Assembly (NCBI RefSeq): GCF_004331695.1 | Contig: NZ_SJSL01000004.1 | Span: 186,001-250,000, forward strand | DNA length: 64,000 nt | Direction: 5' to 3' | From: Pedobacter psychroterrae | GTDB lineage: Bacteria; Bacteroidota; Bacteroidia; Sphingobacteriales; Sphingobacteriaceae | Notes under the pieces: generated by a model | What the model saw: only the letters and a program-made list of their open reading frames with translations | Database searches by the model: none | What the model was told of the DNA's origin: nothing | In this document: one piece after another, positions 1 to 8,615 of the stretch | Numbering within the stretch: the first letter of the stretch is position 1 | Layout: every line of letters begins with the position of its first letter | Translations under genes and position numbers: made by a program

Positions 1-816
1 AATATCCGGCCATCCATCACCATTAATGTCGGATACACCCGCAGCAAGACCGTAAGACAGGGTTGAACCGTTAATGCCAGCATCCTTGCTGATATCTATA
101 AAATGTCCGCCATCATTTTTGAACAACTTAGTTCCTGAAAGCGGATCATATTGCTTTTGTAATTCCCTGATCGTTACATCGTCCAGATTACTTAGTATCT
201 TGATGTTTTCATTTACCAGCAGCATATCCAGATCTCCGTCGCGGTCATAATCAAAGAAAATAGATTGTGTACTGTAAGCCGAATCGGCCAGCCCATAAGC
301 CTCAGCCTGGTCTTTAAACTCCGGCATACCATCTGCATTCAGGCCTTGGTGAATAAATAGCTGGTTTTTTCTGGTCGCCCCATCTCCCTTGCCAGAATAG
401 CATACATAAATATCCAGTAGCCCGTCGCCATTTACATCAGCCATGTTTACCCCGTTTTTCCAGGAATCTGCTCTGCCGGAAACACCTGCAATTTCTGTAA
501 TGTCTACAAACTGCATATTTCCCCTGTTGAAATAGAGCTTATTTCCGGTCATGTTGCCCGAAAAATACACGTCTTCCAGTCCGTCATTATTTATATCACC
601 CACAGCTACCCCACCACCGTTATAAAAACCCTGATAATTAAGTATATTGTTATCAAATTCTTCCTTGATCACATTGTTAAAAGTTACATTAGTATAGCTT
701 GGGTCAAGGAGTTTGAAAAGTGGGTTTCCTGAAATACTATCGGCATCTTTTTTTCCGGATTGTTTACAACCTGCCAATAAAATCAGACAAATGAGTGATG
801 GGTAAAGTCTCTTCAT
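1..816 (-). CDS. FG-GAP/VCBS-repeat lipoprotein, 3' end beyond window
   Basis: The minus-strand frame is open from an ATG at 816 to the window edge, giving 272 codons without the C-terminus. The N-terminus (MKRLYPSLICLILLAGC) is a lipoprotein signal with a lipobox ending at Cys17, so the product should be lipid-anchored in the envelope. The mature part contains repeated calcium-loop-like segments of the FG-GAP/VCBS kind, for example DINNDGLEDVYFSGN, DVNGDGLLDIYV, DYDRDGDLDMLLVN and DINGDGWPD. This is the propeller fold seen in CRTAC1/ASPIC-UnbV proteins, which are abundant in Bacteroidota. Such proteins are usually exported and often lie near polysaccharide-utilisation genes. The ligand is unknown, and an ASPIC/UnbV C-terminal domain, if present, would lie outside the window. 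Family assignment is fairly safe; function is not. Confidence 0.85.
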   Translation of the reverse strand, partial: MKRLYPSLICLILLAGCKQSGKKDADSISGNPLFKLLDPSYTNVTFNNVIKEEFDNNILNYQGFYNGGGVAVGDINNDGLEDVYFSGNMTGNKLYFNRGNMQFVDITEIAGVSGRADSWKNGVNMADVNGDGLLDIYVCYSGKGDGATRKNQLFIHQGLNADGMPEFKDQAEAYGLADSAYSTQSIFFDYDRDGDLDMLLVNENIKILSNLDDVTIRELQKQYDPLSGTKLFKNDGGHFIDISKDAGINGSTLSYGLAAGVSDINGDGWPDI

Positions 817-1137
817 ACAGTAGTGGTTAATCGTTCTAATTGATAAGAATTCCTACACATTAATTCTAATATGTAGGAAATTGGTTGTTGGTTTGTTTGG
901 TTTTATTTGGTTGGTATGCTATTCTATATTTGGTTTTGTTATTCGCTGTTCAACGTTATCATTTTATTCGAGATATCGTTCCATATAAAGGTATCATTTT
1001 TCTGTTAATTTGTAAAATTATTAATACTTTGTAATAAAAATACTGTGAAACATCGATTATTGGGCATATCAATGCCTTATTCCGGCTTTGCTAGGACAAG
1101 GAAATAGCAGAAAAGTCCTATAAAATATTTTTGCTAT
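817..1137. other. Intergenic region of 321 bp, AT-rich
   Basis: No convincing gene is present. It holds the 3' flank of purU with two interleaved inverted repeats (1092-1139), a GT-rich run (880-914), and an imperfect palindrome (850-879) just upstream of the lipoprotein start at 816. No exact TAnnTTTG promoter was found on the minus strand. Confidence 0.6.
850..879. repeat. Inverted repeat upstream of the VCBS lipoprotein gene
   Basis: The arms TTCCTACA (850-857) and TGTAGGAA (872-879) are perfect inverted copies separated by 14 bases. They sit 34-63 bases upstream of the ATG at 816, in the expected leader or promoter zone. The repeat could be an operator or an mRNA hairpin; nothing in the sequence decides between these. 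Confidence 0.4.
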
Positions 1138-1139
1138 TT
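1092..1139. repeat. Two interleaved inverted repeats at the purU 3' end
   Basis: TAGGAC (1092-1097) pairs with GTCCTA (1115-1120), and AAATAGCA (1102-1109) pairs with TGCTATTT (1132-1139). The stems interlock in the order arm1, arm2, arm1', arm2', so the transcript could form either hairpin or an H-type pseudoknot. The second stem reaches into the purU stop codon. There is no strong U-tract, so a standard intrinsic terminator is doubtful. Confidence 0.35.
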
Positions 1140-1962
1140 ACTCAAATACCACTGTTTTGTTCTTATAAACAAACACCCGGTCGGTCAATACAAGGTCCAT
1201 GGCCTTAGCCAGTACAGCAGTTTCTATCTCTTTACCTGATTTAACCATACTCTGTGCAGTGAATGAATGATTTACCGGAACGATTTGCTGGGCTATGATT
1301 GGCCCCTCATCCAGGTCATCGGTCACAAAATGTGCCGTAGCCCCAATTAATTTCACTCCCCGTTCAAAAGCCTGACGGTACGGGTTGGCACCAGCAAAGG
1401 CCGGTAAAAATGAATGGTGTATATTGATGATCTTGTTTTTGAAGTTTGCCACGAACAATGACGACAGGATACGCATAAACTTGGCAAGGATTACAAAATC
1501 AGGATTATAGGATTTTATCAGTTCAATGATCTTATCTTCAGAACCAGCCTTTTCTTCATCATAAGTGATTAGGTAAAAAGGGATATCAAACCTGTTGCAG
1601 ATTTTTTCGAGAACATCATGATTTCCAATCACGGCAACTACAGAAGCGCCCAATGTACCGAAGTTATTCCTGATCAGGATATCTGCCAGGCAATGATATT
1701 CTTTGGTTACCATAACCACGATTCGCTTATTGGGTGATGGATTTACATGGACCACAGCTTCAATCGGCAAAACCGTTTCCAATCTATTGGTAAGTTCCGC
1801 TTCCGCAGCTGATCCGTCTACGTCCAGCCGCATAAAAAACATACGCTCTATCTTATCCACGTGTTCCCGCATAGAAACAATGTTTAGCCTGTGCTCAGAA
1901 AGTATCCTTGAAATATCTGCAACCAATCCAATCTGGTCACTGCATTGTATAGTTATAATCAT
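1138..1962 (-). CDS. purU: Formyltetrahydrofolate deformylase PurU
   Basis: The 274-aa product hydrolyses 10-formyltetrahydrofolate to tetrahydrofolate and formate in the cytosol, balancing the one-carbon pool and supplying formate. The N-terminal 70 or so residues form an ACT domain (MIITIQCSDQIGLVADIS), the regulatory module of PurU. Residues from about 80 form the formyltransferase-like catalytic domain. The catalytic triad expected from the GART/PurU family is visible: Asn180 and His182 in IINIHHSFLP, and Asp218 in HFVTDDLDEGP. The length is close to E. coli PurU (280 aa). The N-terminal ACT domain separates it from PurN, which lacks one. It is transcribed divergently from the ndh-like gene across an 81-bp region with a perfect palindrome. 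Confidence 0.95.
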   Translation of the reverse strand: MIITIQCSDQIGLVADISRILSEHRLNIVSMREHVDKIERMFFMRLDVDGSAAEAELTNRLETVLPIEAVVHVNPSPNKRIVVMVTKEYHCLADILIRNNFGTLGASVVAVIGNHDVLEKICNRFDIPFYLITYDEEKAGSEDKIIELIKSYNPDFVILAKFMRILSSLFVANFKNKIINIHHSFLPAFAGANPYRQAFERGVKLIGATAHFVTDDLDEGPIIAQQIVPVNHSFTAQSMVKSGKEIETAVLAKAMDLVLTDRVFVYKNKTVVFE

Positions 1963-1991
1963 TTATACGCAATAAAGGGGCAATATAATAC

Positions 1992-2005
1992 CTTTACCGG
2001 TAAAG
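1992..2005. promoter_or_regulatory. Perfect 14-bp palindrome between purU and ndh
   Basis: CTTTACCGGTAAAG reads identically on both strands and sits near the middle of the 81-bp divergent intergenic region. Perfect dyads at such a place are typical operators for dimeric regulators that control both directions. The regulator is unknown, and no exact TAnnTTTG box was found around it. Confidence 0.45.
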
Positions 2006-2043
2006 ATTAAAAACATTTCTTTTATTTATAGAGTTTATAGGAT

Positions 2044-3318
2044 ATGACGTCATCTTCAAAGAAAATCGTGATCGTAGGCGGAGGATTCGCCGGACTTAAT
2101 TTAGCTAAAAAACTGTCCAATAACCAGCATTATGAAGTAGTATTGGTGGACAAAAACAACTATCATTTCTTTCCGCCATTGCTATATCAGGTGTCTACAG
2201 CCTTTATTGAGGCCTCAAACATCAGTTATCCATTCAGGAGGATGTTTCAGAACAAACCCAACCTGAGTTTTTATATGGGCTCGCTGCTGAACATCAATGC
2301 TTCAGACAACAGTATCGAAACTGAAAATGGGCGCCTGACGTACGACTACCTCGTCCTTGCAATGGGCACCGAGACAAATTTCTTTGGAATGGAAAATGTA
2401 AAGGAAAAGGCTTTACCAATGAAAACAATTGACGATGCGCTACATCTCAGAAACCATATACTCCTGATGCTGGAAAAGGCTGTAAGATCACCTGACCTGC
2501 GTGAGAAAGAAAAGCTAGGCAATATTGTCATAGCCGGTGGCGGACCTACGGGCGTTGAAATAGCAGGGATGCTTGCCGAGATGGGCAGCAACATCATTGC
2601 GAAAGATTACCCAACAACAAGAAGAGGCACCTCTAAAATTTACCTGGTAGACTCAGGTGCGGAATTATTGGGCCCTATGAGTAAAAAATCGCAGGAAGAG
2701 GCCCATAGCATCTTGAAAAAACTTGGCGTTCAGATCTTATTGAATACTACTGTAAAAGACTTTATAGACGACAAAGTGATCCTTGGGAATGGCAACAGCA
2801 TTAATACTTCCACACTGATCTGGTCTACTGGTGTCATCGCAAAGGAGGCTCCCGGATTGCCTGTTGAATCAATTACCCGGGGCAGAAGGATTCTGGTCGA
2901 TGGATTTAACAAAGTCAATGGAACAACCAATATATATGCCATAGGAGATCAAAGTTTCCAGACTGCCGATCCGGATTATCCCAATGGTCACCCGCAACTG
3001 GCCCAGGTAGCGATACAGCAAGGAAAACTTCTGGCGGCTAACCTGATCAATCTGGCAGATGGCAAGTCCATGAAAGCATTTAAGTACACCAATAAAGGTA
3101 GCATGGCCATCATTGCCAAATATAAAGCAGTTGTAGACCTGCCGAAAGGCTTTTTCAAAGGCTTCTTTGCCTGGATAGTATGGTTGTTTATCCACATCAT
3201 TCCTATCGCAGGGTTCAGAAACAAAGGCAAACTTGCGTTCAACTGGTTCTGGAGCTTTGTAACAAATGACCCTACCCTACGTCTGATTATAAGACCAGAA
3301 AAGAGCGCAAAACCCTAG
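2044..3318 (+). CDS. ndh: Type II NADH dehydrogenase (NDH-2), FAD-dependent
   Basis: The 424-aa product is a single-subunit, non-proton-pumping NADH:quinone oxidoreductase that feeds electrons from NADH to menaquinone on the inner face of the cytoplasmic membrane. The N-terminal FAD-binding Rossmann motif VGGGFAGLNLAKKL starts at residue 11. The second nucleotide-binding (NADH) motif, IAGGGPTGVEIAG, lies at about 163-175. The segment IYAIGDQ is the second FAD contact typical of this superfamily. The C-terminus carries a strongly hydrophobic or amphipathic stretch at about 369-392 (FFKGFFAWIVWLFIHII), the membrane-attachment region of NDH-2. A related NAD(P)/FAD disulfide oxidoreductase fold is excluded by the absence of a redox CxxxxC motif. 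The ATG is chosen because the Rossmann motif begins directly after it. Confidence 0.9.
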   Translation: MTSSSKKIVIVGGGFAGLNLAKKLSNNQHYEVVLVDKNNYHFFPPLLYQVSTAFIEASNISYPFRRMFQNKPNLSFYMGSLLNINASDNSIETENGRLTYDYLVLAMGTETNFFGMENVKEKALPMKTIDDALHLRNHILLMLEKAVRSPDLREKEKLGNIVIAGGGPTGVEIAGMLAEMGSNIIAKDYPTTRRGTSKIYLVDSGAELLGPMSKKSQEEAHSILKKLGVQILLNTTVKDFIDDKVILGNGNSINTSTLIWSTGVIAKEAPGLPVESITRGRRILVDGFNKVNGTTNIYAIGDQSFQTADPDYPNGHPQLAQVAIQQGKLLAANLINLADGKSMKAFKYTNKGSMAIIAKYKAVVDLPKGFFKGFFAWIVWLFIHIIPIAGFRNKGKLAFNWFWSFVTNDPTLRLIIRPEKSAKP

Positions 3319-3392
3319 TCTGATGTATTTACAAAAATTATCAAAACAATTTATTTACGCACCTTGTTATATTTAAAAAAACAGATAAAACC

Positions 3393-3584
3393 ATGGGATT
3401 ATTAAAAACAGCATTAATAGGAGCCGCAGTATACGGAGCTATTAAATATATCACAAAGAAGGACGAAAACGGAAGGTCAATTGTTGACGATCTGAAAGAT
3501 AAAGCTCCTGAATGGATGGACAAAGCCAAAGGCTTTAAAACAGATATGCAGATGAAGTACGATAACCTCAAAAATGAGTATTAA
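3393..3584 (+). CDS. Small membrane-associated protein, YtxH-like
   Basis: This 63-aa protein has a short N-terminal hydrophobic segment (MGLLKTALIGAAVYGAIKYI) followed by a charged, probably helical tail rich in Lys and Asp. It resembles small YtxH-type proteins of Bacteroidota in layout, but the match is not specific. It follows ndh on the same strand with a 74-bp gap and precedes a strong terminator, so the two may share a transcript. Compact size, a good start and the terminator right behind it argue that it is real. No function can be assigned. Confidence 0.6.
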   Translation: MGLLKTALIGAAVYGAIKYITKKDENGRSIVDDLKDKAPEWMDKAKGFKTDMQMKYDNLKNEY

Positions 3585-3611
3585 GTAATTAACCTAAATT
3601 TCTATATATGT

Positions 3612-3644
3612 AAGGGCACTATGTTTTTCATAGTGCCTTTTCTT
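3612..3644 (+). terminator. Rho-independent terminator after ndh and the small gene
   Basis: GGCACTATG (3615-3623) and CATAGTGCC (3629-3637) form a perfect 9-bp stem around a 5-base loop, extended by A-T pairs and followed by TTTTCTT. It lies 30 bp past the small gene's stop and touches the 3' end of the convergent gene, for which it could also act. Confidence 0.9.
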
Positions 3645-5547
3645 ATTTGATCAACCCTTTTGCTGCTTCCGGATTTTGCTTTAAATAAGTCCTGTAAAGT
3701 TCAAAAAACGTAGGCGCATCCAATAAAACTATCGTTGGGTCTGCTTTTTTTATCTCCTCTGCTACCTTTACATACCACTCAGGGCTTTTCAAAATATTCC
3801 TAAACCAATGAAAAGGTATAGGGCGCTTCTTAATCCTGTCCATCACCATCGCTGCGGCCTTGGCCGGATCATCATCCATCACATCTGAGTCCGACCTTAA
3901 GACCGGCATATTTCCATGCAGGAGTGTCAGTGGTGTTTTTTGCGGCACAATGCCATTTGGGCTAAATTTAGCATAGGCATCCAAGCCATTTTTGTTCAAT
4001 CCAGGCGCTTCCCCGTCTATGATAAACCCACTGATGGTAATGTCCCAGCGCTTATAATACGGCTTGTTATGTGCCGTCCAGGCATCTATCCCATCTGGCA
4101 AACCCGATATAGGACGTGGGGCCTGCAGCATGCCCGGCATCAGGTATCCTGCACCATTATCCGCAGCTGCGAAATAATCATTCTCTGAAGCGCTTTCGCG
4201 CAGATAATCCATCGCCATCGGCACCCTCTCCTGCAAAACCGGACTGATACTCCACATCATCGGTACCTTGCCCCTTTCCTTGTTGTCCCACAATACAGGT
4301 GTCATCTGTGATACCCAAGAGGATGCATCGTAATCGCCTACGTAAAAGATCATAAAATTGCGGCCTTTGAAATCTACCTTTCCCTTTGGTGTCAGATATC
4401 CTTTCTTTTTCAGATCAGCATGCGTCACCCATGACTGCTTATACTGTTTCTTCAATGGAAAATGCTGCCAGAAAGAAGCATTGGCCAGCGCTCCATATCC
4501 TATGGCATCGGCATCTTTAAAAGCATTGTAGGCACTGATGATCCTCGAATATTCCCATTCAGTTTCTACATCCGCATGCTTGCCGCCGGCATGTTTGGTA
4601 TATTTAAATGCCCATGGCGGAAAGCCCCCCAGGTAGGCAAACTCTTTTCCCTTATTCTGGCGGTATGCACTGAGCAGGAATTCTTTAAGTGTACTCAGAT
4701 CTGTTCCAGGCTTCTGTAGCTTATCATCCGTAGCGGGCTCGTCTCCCCAGGGACTGAGATCGAAGAAGAACCCCTTCCGGCTTATGAAAAAATCATGATT
4801 GGAGAGCGTATGGTGGTTTCGTCCGGCAGCTCCGGGATTCTTCATCCAGGATTGGTCCATATAGTAGGCCCCATATTTCGTATTGCATTTTCCCGTCTTC
4901 AGGTAGTGTTCCATAAACCAGATATAGGCATCGTTCTTTGCCGAACCAGTGGAAGCCCTTGAAGTCTCCGGTATACTACCCGTTGCAGCCGTAAATTTAC
5001 TGGTACCGTCAGGATTTATCAGCCATACTTTAACAGGTAGTTTAGGTCCGTTAAGTATTATTCTAGTATATAGACTTGTTGCTGCAGTATCATAGCGGAT
5101 AGCAAGCAGGTCTTCGATGCCTGATATGGAAGAAGCTACGTTGCTTGTTGAGGCAACGGCAGGATCATATACAACAACCCCTTTCACCGCAGTTTTATAG
5201 GCGCTCACTAATTCAACTATATCAGGATAAAGTACAGTATCCCGGCCATTCAGCCATTTTCCTGTCCTTCGATACTTATTCCACCAATAATTGTCAACAT
5301 TGACGTTGCCATTCTGTACCATGTTAATGTACAATAAAGGTTCTTTTCTATTCACAATTCCCTGTAAGGTAGCTACGAGATGCACATCATCCCAAGCTGT
5401 TTTCAAGCCCTGAGCTTCCTTTACATCGGTTGTCAGGGTATATTTCATATCGATCATGCCTATAGGTTGATTCCTGGATTGTTGGGCATTGGATAGTGCT
5501 GGACACAGGGCGAGTCCTATGAGTGTTAGAAGAATATTTGGTTTCAT
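3643..5547 (-). CDS. Secreted GxGYxYP-domain-like protein
   Basis: The product is about 634 aa from the ATG at 5547. That start is preferred over the in-frame ATG at 5577 because it places a standard signal peptide (MKPNILLTLIGLALCPALSNA) at the N-terminus. The mature protein resembles the GxGYxYP family (putative carbohydrate-active or surface proteins of Bacteroidota), with an N-terminal domain including WDDVHLVATLQGIVNR and a C-terminal domain holding NGAGYLMPG. The signature residue before the proline is Met here rather than Tyr, so the match is slightly degenerate. Many aromatic residues fit a sugar-binding protein. The reaction and substrate are unknown. It is transcribed divergently from the small gene at 5604. 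Confidence 0.6.
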   Translation of the reverse strand: MKPNILLTLIGLALCPALSNAQQSRNQPIGMIDMKYTLTTDVKEAQGLKTAWDDVHLVATLQGIVNRKEPLLYINMVQNGNVNVDNYWWNKYRRTGKWLNGRDTVLYPDIVELVSAYKTAVKGVVVYDPAVASTSNVASSISGIEDLLAIRYDTAATSLYTRIILNGPKLPVKVWLINPDGTSKFTAATGSIPETSRASTGSAKNDAYIWFMEHYLKTGKCNTKYGAYYMDQSWMKNPGAAGRNHHTLSNHDFFISRKGFFFDLSPWGDEPATDDKLQKPGTDLSTLKEFLLSAYRQNKGKEFAYLGGFPPWAFKYTKHAGGKHADVETEWEYSRIISAYNAFKDADAIGYGALANASFWQHFPLKKQYKQSWVTHADLKKKGYLTPKGKVDFKGRNFMIFYVGDYDASSWVSQMTPVLWDNKERGKVPMMWSISPVLQERVPMAMDYLRESASENDYFAAADNGAGYLMPGMLQAPRPISGLPDGIDAWTAHNKPYYKRWDITISGFIIDGEAPGLNKNGLDAYAKFSPNGIVPQKTPLTLLHGNMPVLRSDSDVMDDDPAKAAAMVMDRIKKRPIPFHWFRNILKSPEWYVKVAEEIKKADPTIVLLDAPTFFELYRTYLKQNPEAAKGLIK

Positions 5548-5603
5548 TTGCAATAAATATATAAATCTCCTCTGCATAAAACAATAACGATTACCTTTAG
5601 CCT

Positions 5604-5873
5604 ATGGAAAACGACGAAAGAAACCCTTATGTCCTTTTTACTTCGAGCATTCTGAAGGATTGGAAAGACAACGGCGTAAACTATATTAAGATAGTAGCTT
5701 TGGATACCGACCTGGCCGTTCAGTTCTTCGAGCTTGTTCCCAATTCTGAAATACCAGATACGGGGGAAACGATTTATAACATCCATTCGGAAGACGTGAC
5801 AGAGCTTCTGGAGAAATCTAACAAGGTGAAGTTCGTGGTACACGAAATATATCTGGAAGAAGATGATGTTTAA
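5604..5873 (+). CDS. Small acidic protein of unknown function
   Basis: This 89-aa soluble protein (MENDERNPYVLFTSS...) is acidic and ends in EEDDV. It has no signal peptide, membrane segment or motif that I recognise. It lies in a 335-bp space between two minus-strand genes and ends 10 bp before the stop of the convergent giant gene. Its residue composition is that of an ordinary folded protein. The frame on the opposite strand (5544-5843) looks like a shadow. Likely a conserved hypothetical protein of the family; no function proposed. Confidence 0.6.
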   Translation: MENDERNPYVLFTSSILKDWKDNGVNYIKIVALDTDLAVQFFELVPNSEIPDTGETIYNIHSEDVTELLEKSNKVKFVVHEIYLEEDDV

Positions 5874-5882
5874 AGGTCGGCC

Positions 5883-8615
5883 CTATTCTACACGATAACG
5901 AAAAACCTGCCTGCCCAGCTGACCTTCGGTGTTAATCCCCTCCACCACTATGCGGTAGTTACCTTTTCTGTCGCCATTATAAAAACTGATACCTTTTGTT
6001 TTCCCGTTCAGGCTAACAGATGGGTTCCAGTAAACTGTTTTCCTTAAATCGGCCTTGCTGTCGGCATATCGCACATCGTATCGCGGCACATAAAACTCCT
6101 TGACTTTGTCAAATCCCCGAGGGAAAATATTGACTATTTCGGGTGTCCATTTAGAAGGAGATCTTGGATCCAGGGGGTCAACTGGATTCCTGACATAGAT
6201 ACTTCTAGTATAAATTAGCATGGTAGGTTTTACCACATCGCCGGAACGGACGATATCTACTTTGATCACATCCTCTACATCCCATCCCAACACATCAAAA
6301 ATAGAATCTTCGTGCCGTATTGAATCATTGATCACTATGTCCATTTTTTGCTGTTTTATATATGCATCAATAGCTAGGTAAGTACCAATTGCATAACTAC
6401 CTTTCTGCCGACGCACAAATGTTATATCCAAAATAGCCCTATCCCTGAGCGCTTTAAGAATTGTCTTACCCGAATCACGCTCATCAAAAATGATCGTTTG
6501 AGAAATCTGGCCTTTAATGGTATTAATGCCTGGGGTTCGCTGTACTGCCCGGATTTTTACTTCTTTAAGCAATCTTCCCTGTGCCAAACTACGCTGCACT
6601 CGCGCCTCTTCTTCTTTCGTTAACTGTTCCGGCATGGCTTTCTTTACCTTTCTAAAATCTGTAAGGATATCGGGCAGGTTTGCATTTACCGTTAGTCGCT
6701 GTAATGCATATTTATCCAATAATACCTCCAGTCGCTTCCCGTTATTTTTTTTCCGGCCCATCACAGAAAAGCGGAGCCCCTCTGTGATGATAAGATTTTT
6801 AAACTTAAAACGACCAACTTCATCAGTAGCTTCACTCAATACGAGCCCCAGGTTATTATTAATCATATAAACCCTACCGTGTTGTACTTTTGCACCCCAG
6901 AGGTCTACCAGCCTGCCACTCACATCTGTCACTATTGTTTCGGGTATATAATGTGCAGAAAAAGGTTTGTCGCCCAACAGTTTTTTCCAATTAAACCGCC
7001 TGTACCCCTGTGTGAGCATTAGCAGGTCGAGATCCTTCCTGGTTTTCTTGTCAGGGGCATGAAAGTAATAATTTGGCTGTTCGATGTACCCTTTAATATC
7101 TGAGCTGAGCAGGATATGAGAAAATATCGTATGTTCTTTCCGCTCATCTGCGGGAACCGTATCCTCATGAACAACAGACACAGAGAAACTGGCAGTGACA
7201 TCCATACCCTTGCTGTCCTGAGCATCCAGGTTGATCTCTACCAATTCACGCGGCTTGTAGACTCCCTGCTTCGAAGCCAACTTCAAGTCCATCTGGTCGT
7301 TATGCTGTACAAAAAAGATTCTTTCATTCATGGGTTCCCCGGTGGCAGAAAATAAGGTGATCTGCGCAATGCCTGATGGCAGCTCTCCCGTTGGAATATT
7401 TAATACAACAGATGAATTTTTCATCGGCATGCGGGCACTGTATTTGACGTTACCTCCCGATTGAAGGATCAGATAAACTTCATCTTCCGGAGAAGGATAT
7501 GGAAGCTGGCGGCCAACCCTGATCGCAACAAAATCTGCCTCTTTATCGTAACTTGCCTCCAGTGTATAGCCATAATCACGTGCCATAGGTAATTTTACTG
7601 TTTTTGTACTGCCATCAGGATAATTAATTTTTGCCTGATATTGATTTCCGTTTTGCGGTGTTAACAGGAAAGCACCCATCCCGAATCTGTTACTTTCAAT
7701 CAGCCCCACTTCATTTCCTGTTTGATCTGTTATGGTCCCTTTCACCAGCAAACCTAAACCATCCTGACCTACTGATTTGAAGGCAATTTTTGTACGGATG
7801 CCATTCACCAGTTCTCCTCCTTCCGGGAAAAACCGGACATCAGCTGAACCCGCGATTATTTTTATGGGGAAGCTTTTAGAAACCACAGCAAACTCTTCCA
7901 TTTCAATAGTAGTATTGAGATGCGTACCGCTGATCTCATCGATCTTGAAATCTTTCAATACCACACTTACTTTGCCTTTATTATCAGTGATCCCTTCTCC
8001 CTTAAACAGGGTATTATAGCTTTTCCTGAGGTTATACTTTATGGGCAGATAGGTTAACGGTTTACCCATTGAATCTGTGTAATTCAAATTTGCGGTAAGG
8101 TAAGTGCCATTACCGGACGTGGTATACGAATAATCTATACTGGTGAAGACGATATCATTCGTTGCATTCATTACCTGGAAAAGCTTATCATAGAAGTAAT
8201 CTGCTCCTGCATTGCGCATCCATTGGGTATAGGCCCGAAGCCGGTAATTACCTTCCTTCATCGATTCTGTCAAAGCAAAATTTCCCTTTGCCATACCTGC
8301 CGTTATAGGGAGTTTAAGCAGTTGGGCCACAGAATCTTTTTCAGTTACGAGTTCCACATACAGTGCCCCGCTCAATGCCGACAACTGATGCTTACTGCCT
8401 ATCGTTACGTAACCTTTAAACCAGATGGTATCGCCAATTGAATACCCGGGCCTGTCGGTGTGTATATAGACCTTTTCCTGCAGATGGGTATCTTCCCATT
8501 TATCCAGTGCAGCAATTATCCTTTCTACCGGGCTTTCTTCCAGGGATATAAAGGCCAGCATACTCCCAAGGGAGATAACTGAAAGGATGATAAGGAGGTA
8601 CCTATACTTCATCAT
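5883..8615 (-). CDS. MG2-like/plug-domain envelope protein, single module (paralogue A)
   Basis: This 910-aa protein is the last gene of the ECF/FecR operon and the only paralogue with one module instead of two. An N-terminal hydrophobic segment (residues 5-24) is followed by the MG2-like motif EKVYIHTDRPGYSIGDTIWF, further beta-rich macroglobulin-like domains including RFFPEGGELV, and the family hallmark LMLTQGYRRF near residue 532. A carboxypeptidase-regulatory-like stretch, a TonB plug-like domain starting at FDERD, and the closing VKEFYVPRYD domain follow. It ends where the N-terminal halves of its larger paralogues end. No beta-barrel and no CGEQ-type thioester are visible. Its ATG overlaps the stop of the preceding gene by 4 bases (ATGA), implying translational coupling. 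The function is unknown; an envelope binding or scaffold role is an inference. Confidence 0.75.
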   Translation of the reverse strand: MMKYRYLLIILSVISLGSMLAFISLEESPVERIIAALDKWEDTHLQEKVYIHTDRPGYSIGDTIWFKGYVTIGSKHQLSALSGALYVELVTEKDSVAQLLKLPITAGMAKGNFALTESMKEGNYRLRAYTQWMRNAGADYFYDKLFQVMNATNDIVFTSIDYSYTTSGNGTYLTANLNYTDSMGKPLTYLPIKYNLRKSYNTLFKGEGITDNKGKVSVVLKDFKIDEISGTHLNTTIEMEEFAVVSKSFPIKIIAGSADVRFFPEGGELVNGIRTKIAFKSVGQDGLGLLVKGTITDQTGNEVGLIESNRFGMGAFLLTPQNGNQYQAKINYPDGSTKTVKLPMARDYGYTLEASYDKEADFVAIRVGRQLPYPSPEDEVYLILQSGGNVKYSARMPMKNSSVVLNIPTGELPSGIAQITLFSATGEPMNERIFFVQHNDQMDLKLASKQGVYKPRELVEINLDAQDSKGMDVTASFSVSVVHEDTVPADERKEHTIFSHILLSSDIKGYIEQPNYYFHAPDKKTRKDLDLLMLTQGYRRFNWKKLLGDKPFSAHYIPETIVTDVSGRLVDLWGAKVQHGRVYMINNNLGLVLSEATDEVGRFKFKNLIITEGLRFSVMGRKKNNGKRLEVLLDKYALQRLTVNANLPDILTDFRKVKKAMPEQLTKEEEARVQRSLAQGRLLKEVKIRAVQRTPGINTIKGQISQTIIFDERDSGKTILKALRDRAILDITFVRRQKGSYAIGTYLAIDAYIKQQKMDIVINDSIRHEDSIFDVLGWDVEDVIKVDIVRSGDVVKPTMLIYTRSIYVRNPVDPLDPRSPSKWTPEIVNIFPRGFDKVKEFYVPRYDVRYADSKADLRKTVYWNPSVSLNGKTKGISFYNGDRKGNYRIVVEGINTEGQLGRQVFRYRVE

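Noticed and set aside
5544..5843. A 99-codon minus-strand frame overlapping the small gene at 5604
   Set aside because: The plus-strand product has the more protein-like composition and fits the divergent layout; the minus frame runs into the signal peptide of the next gene.
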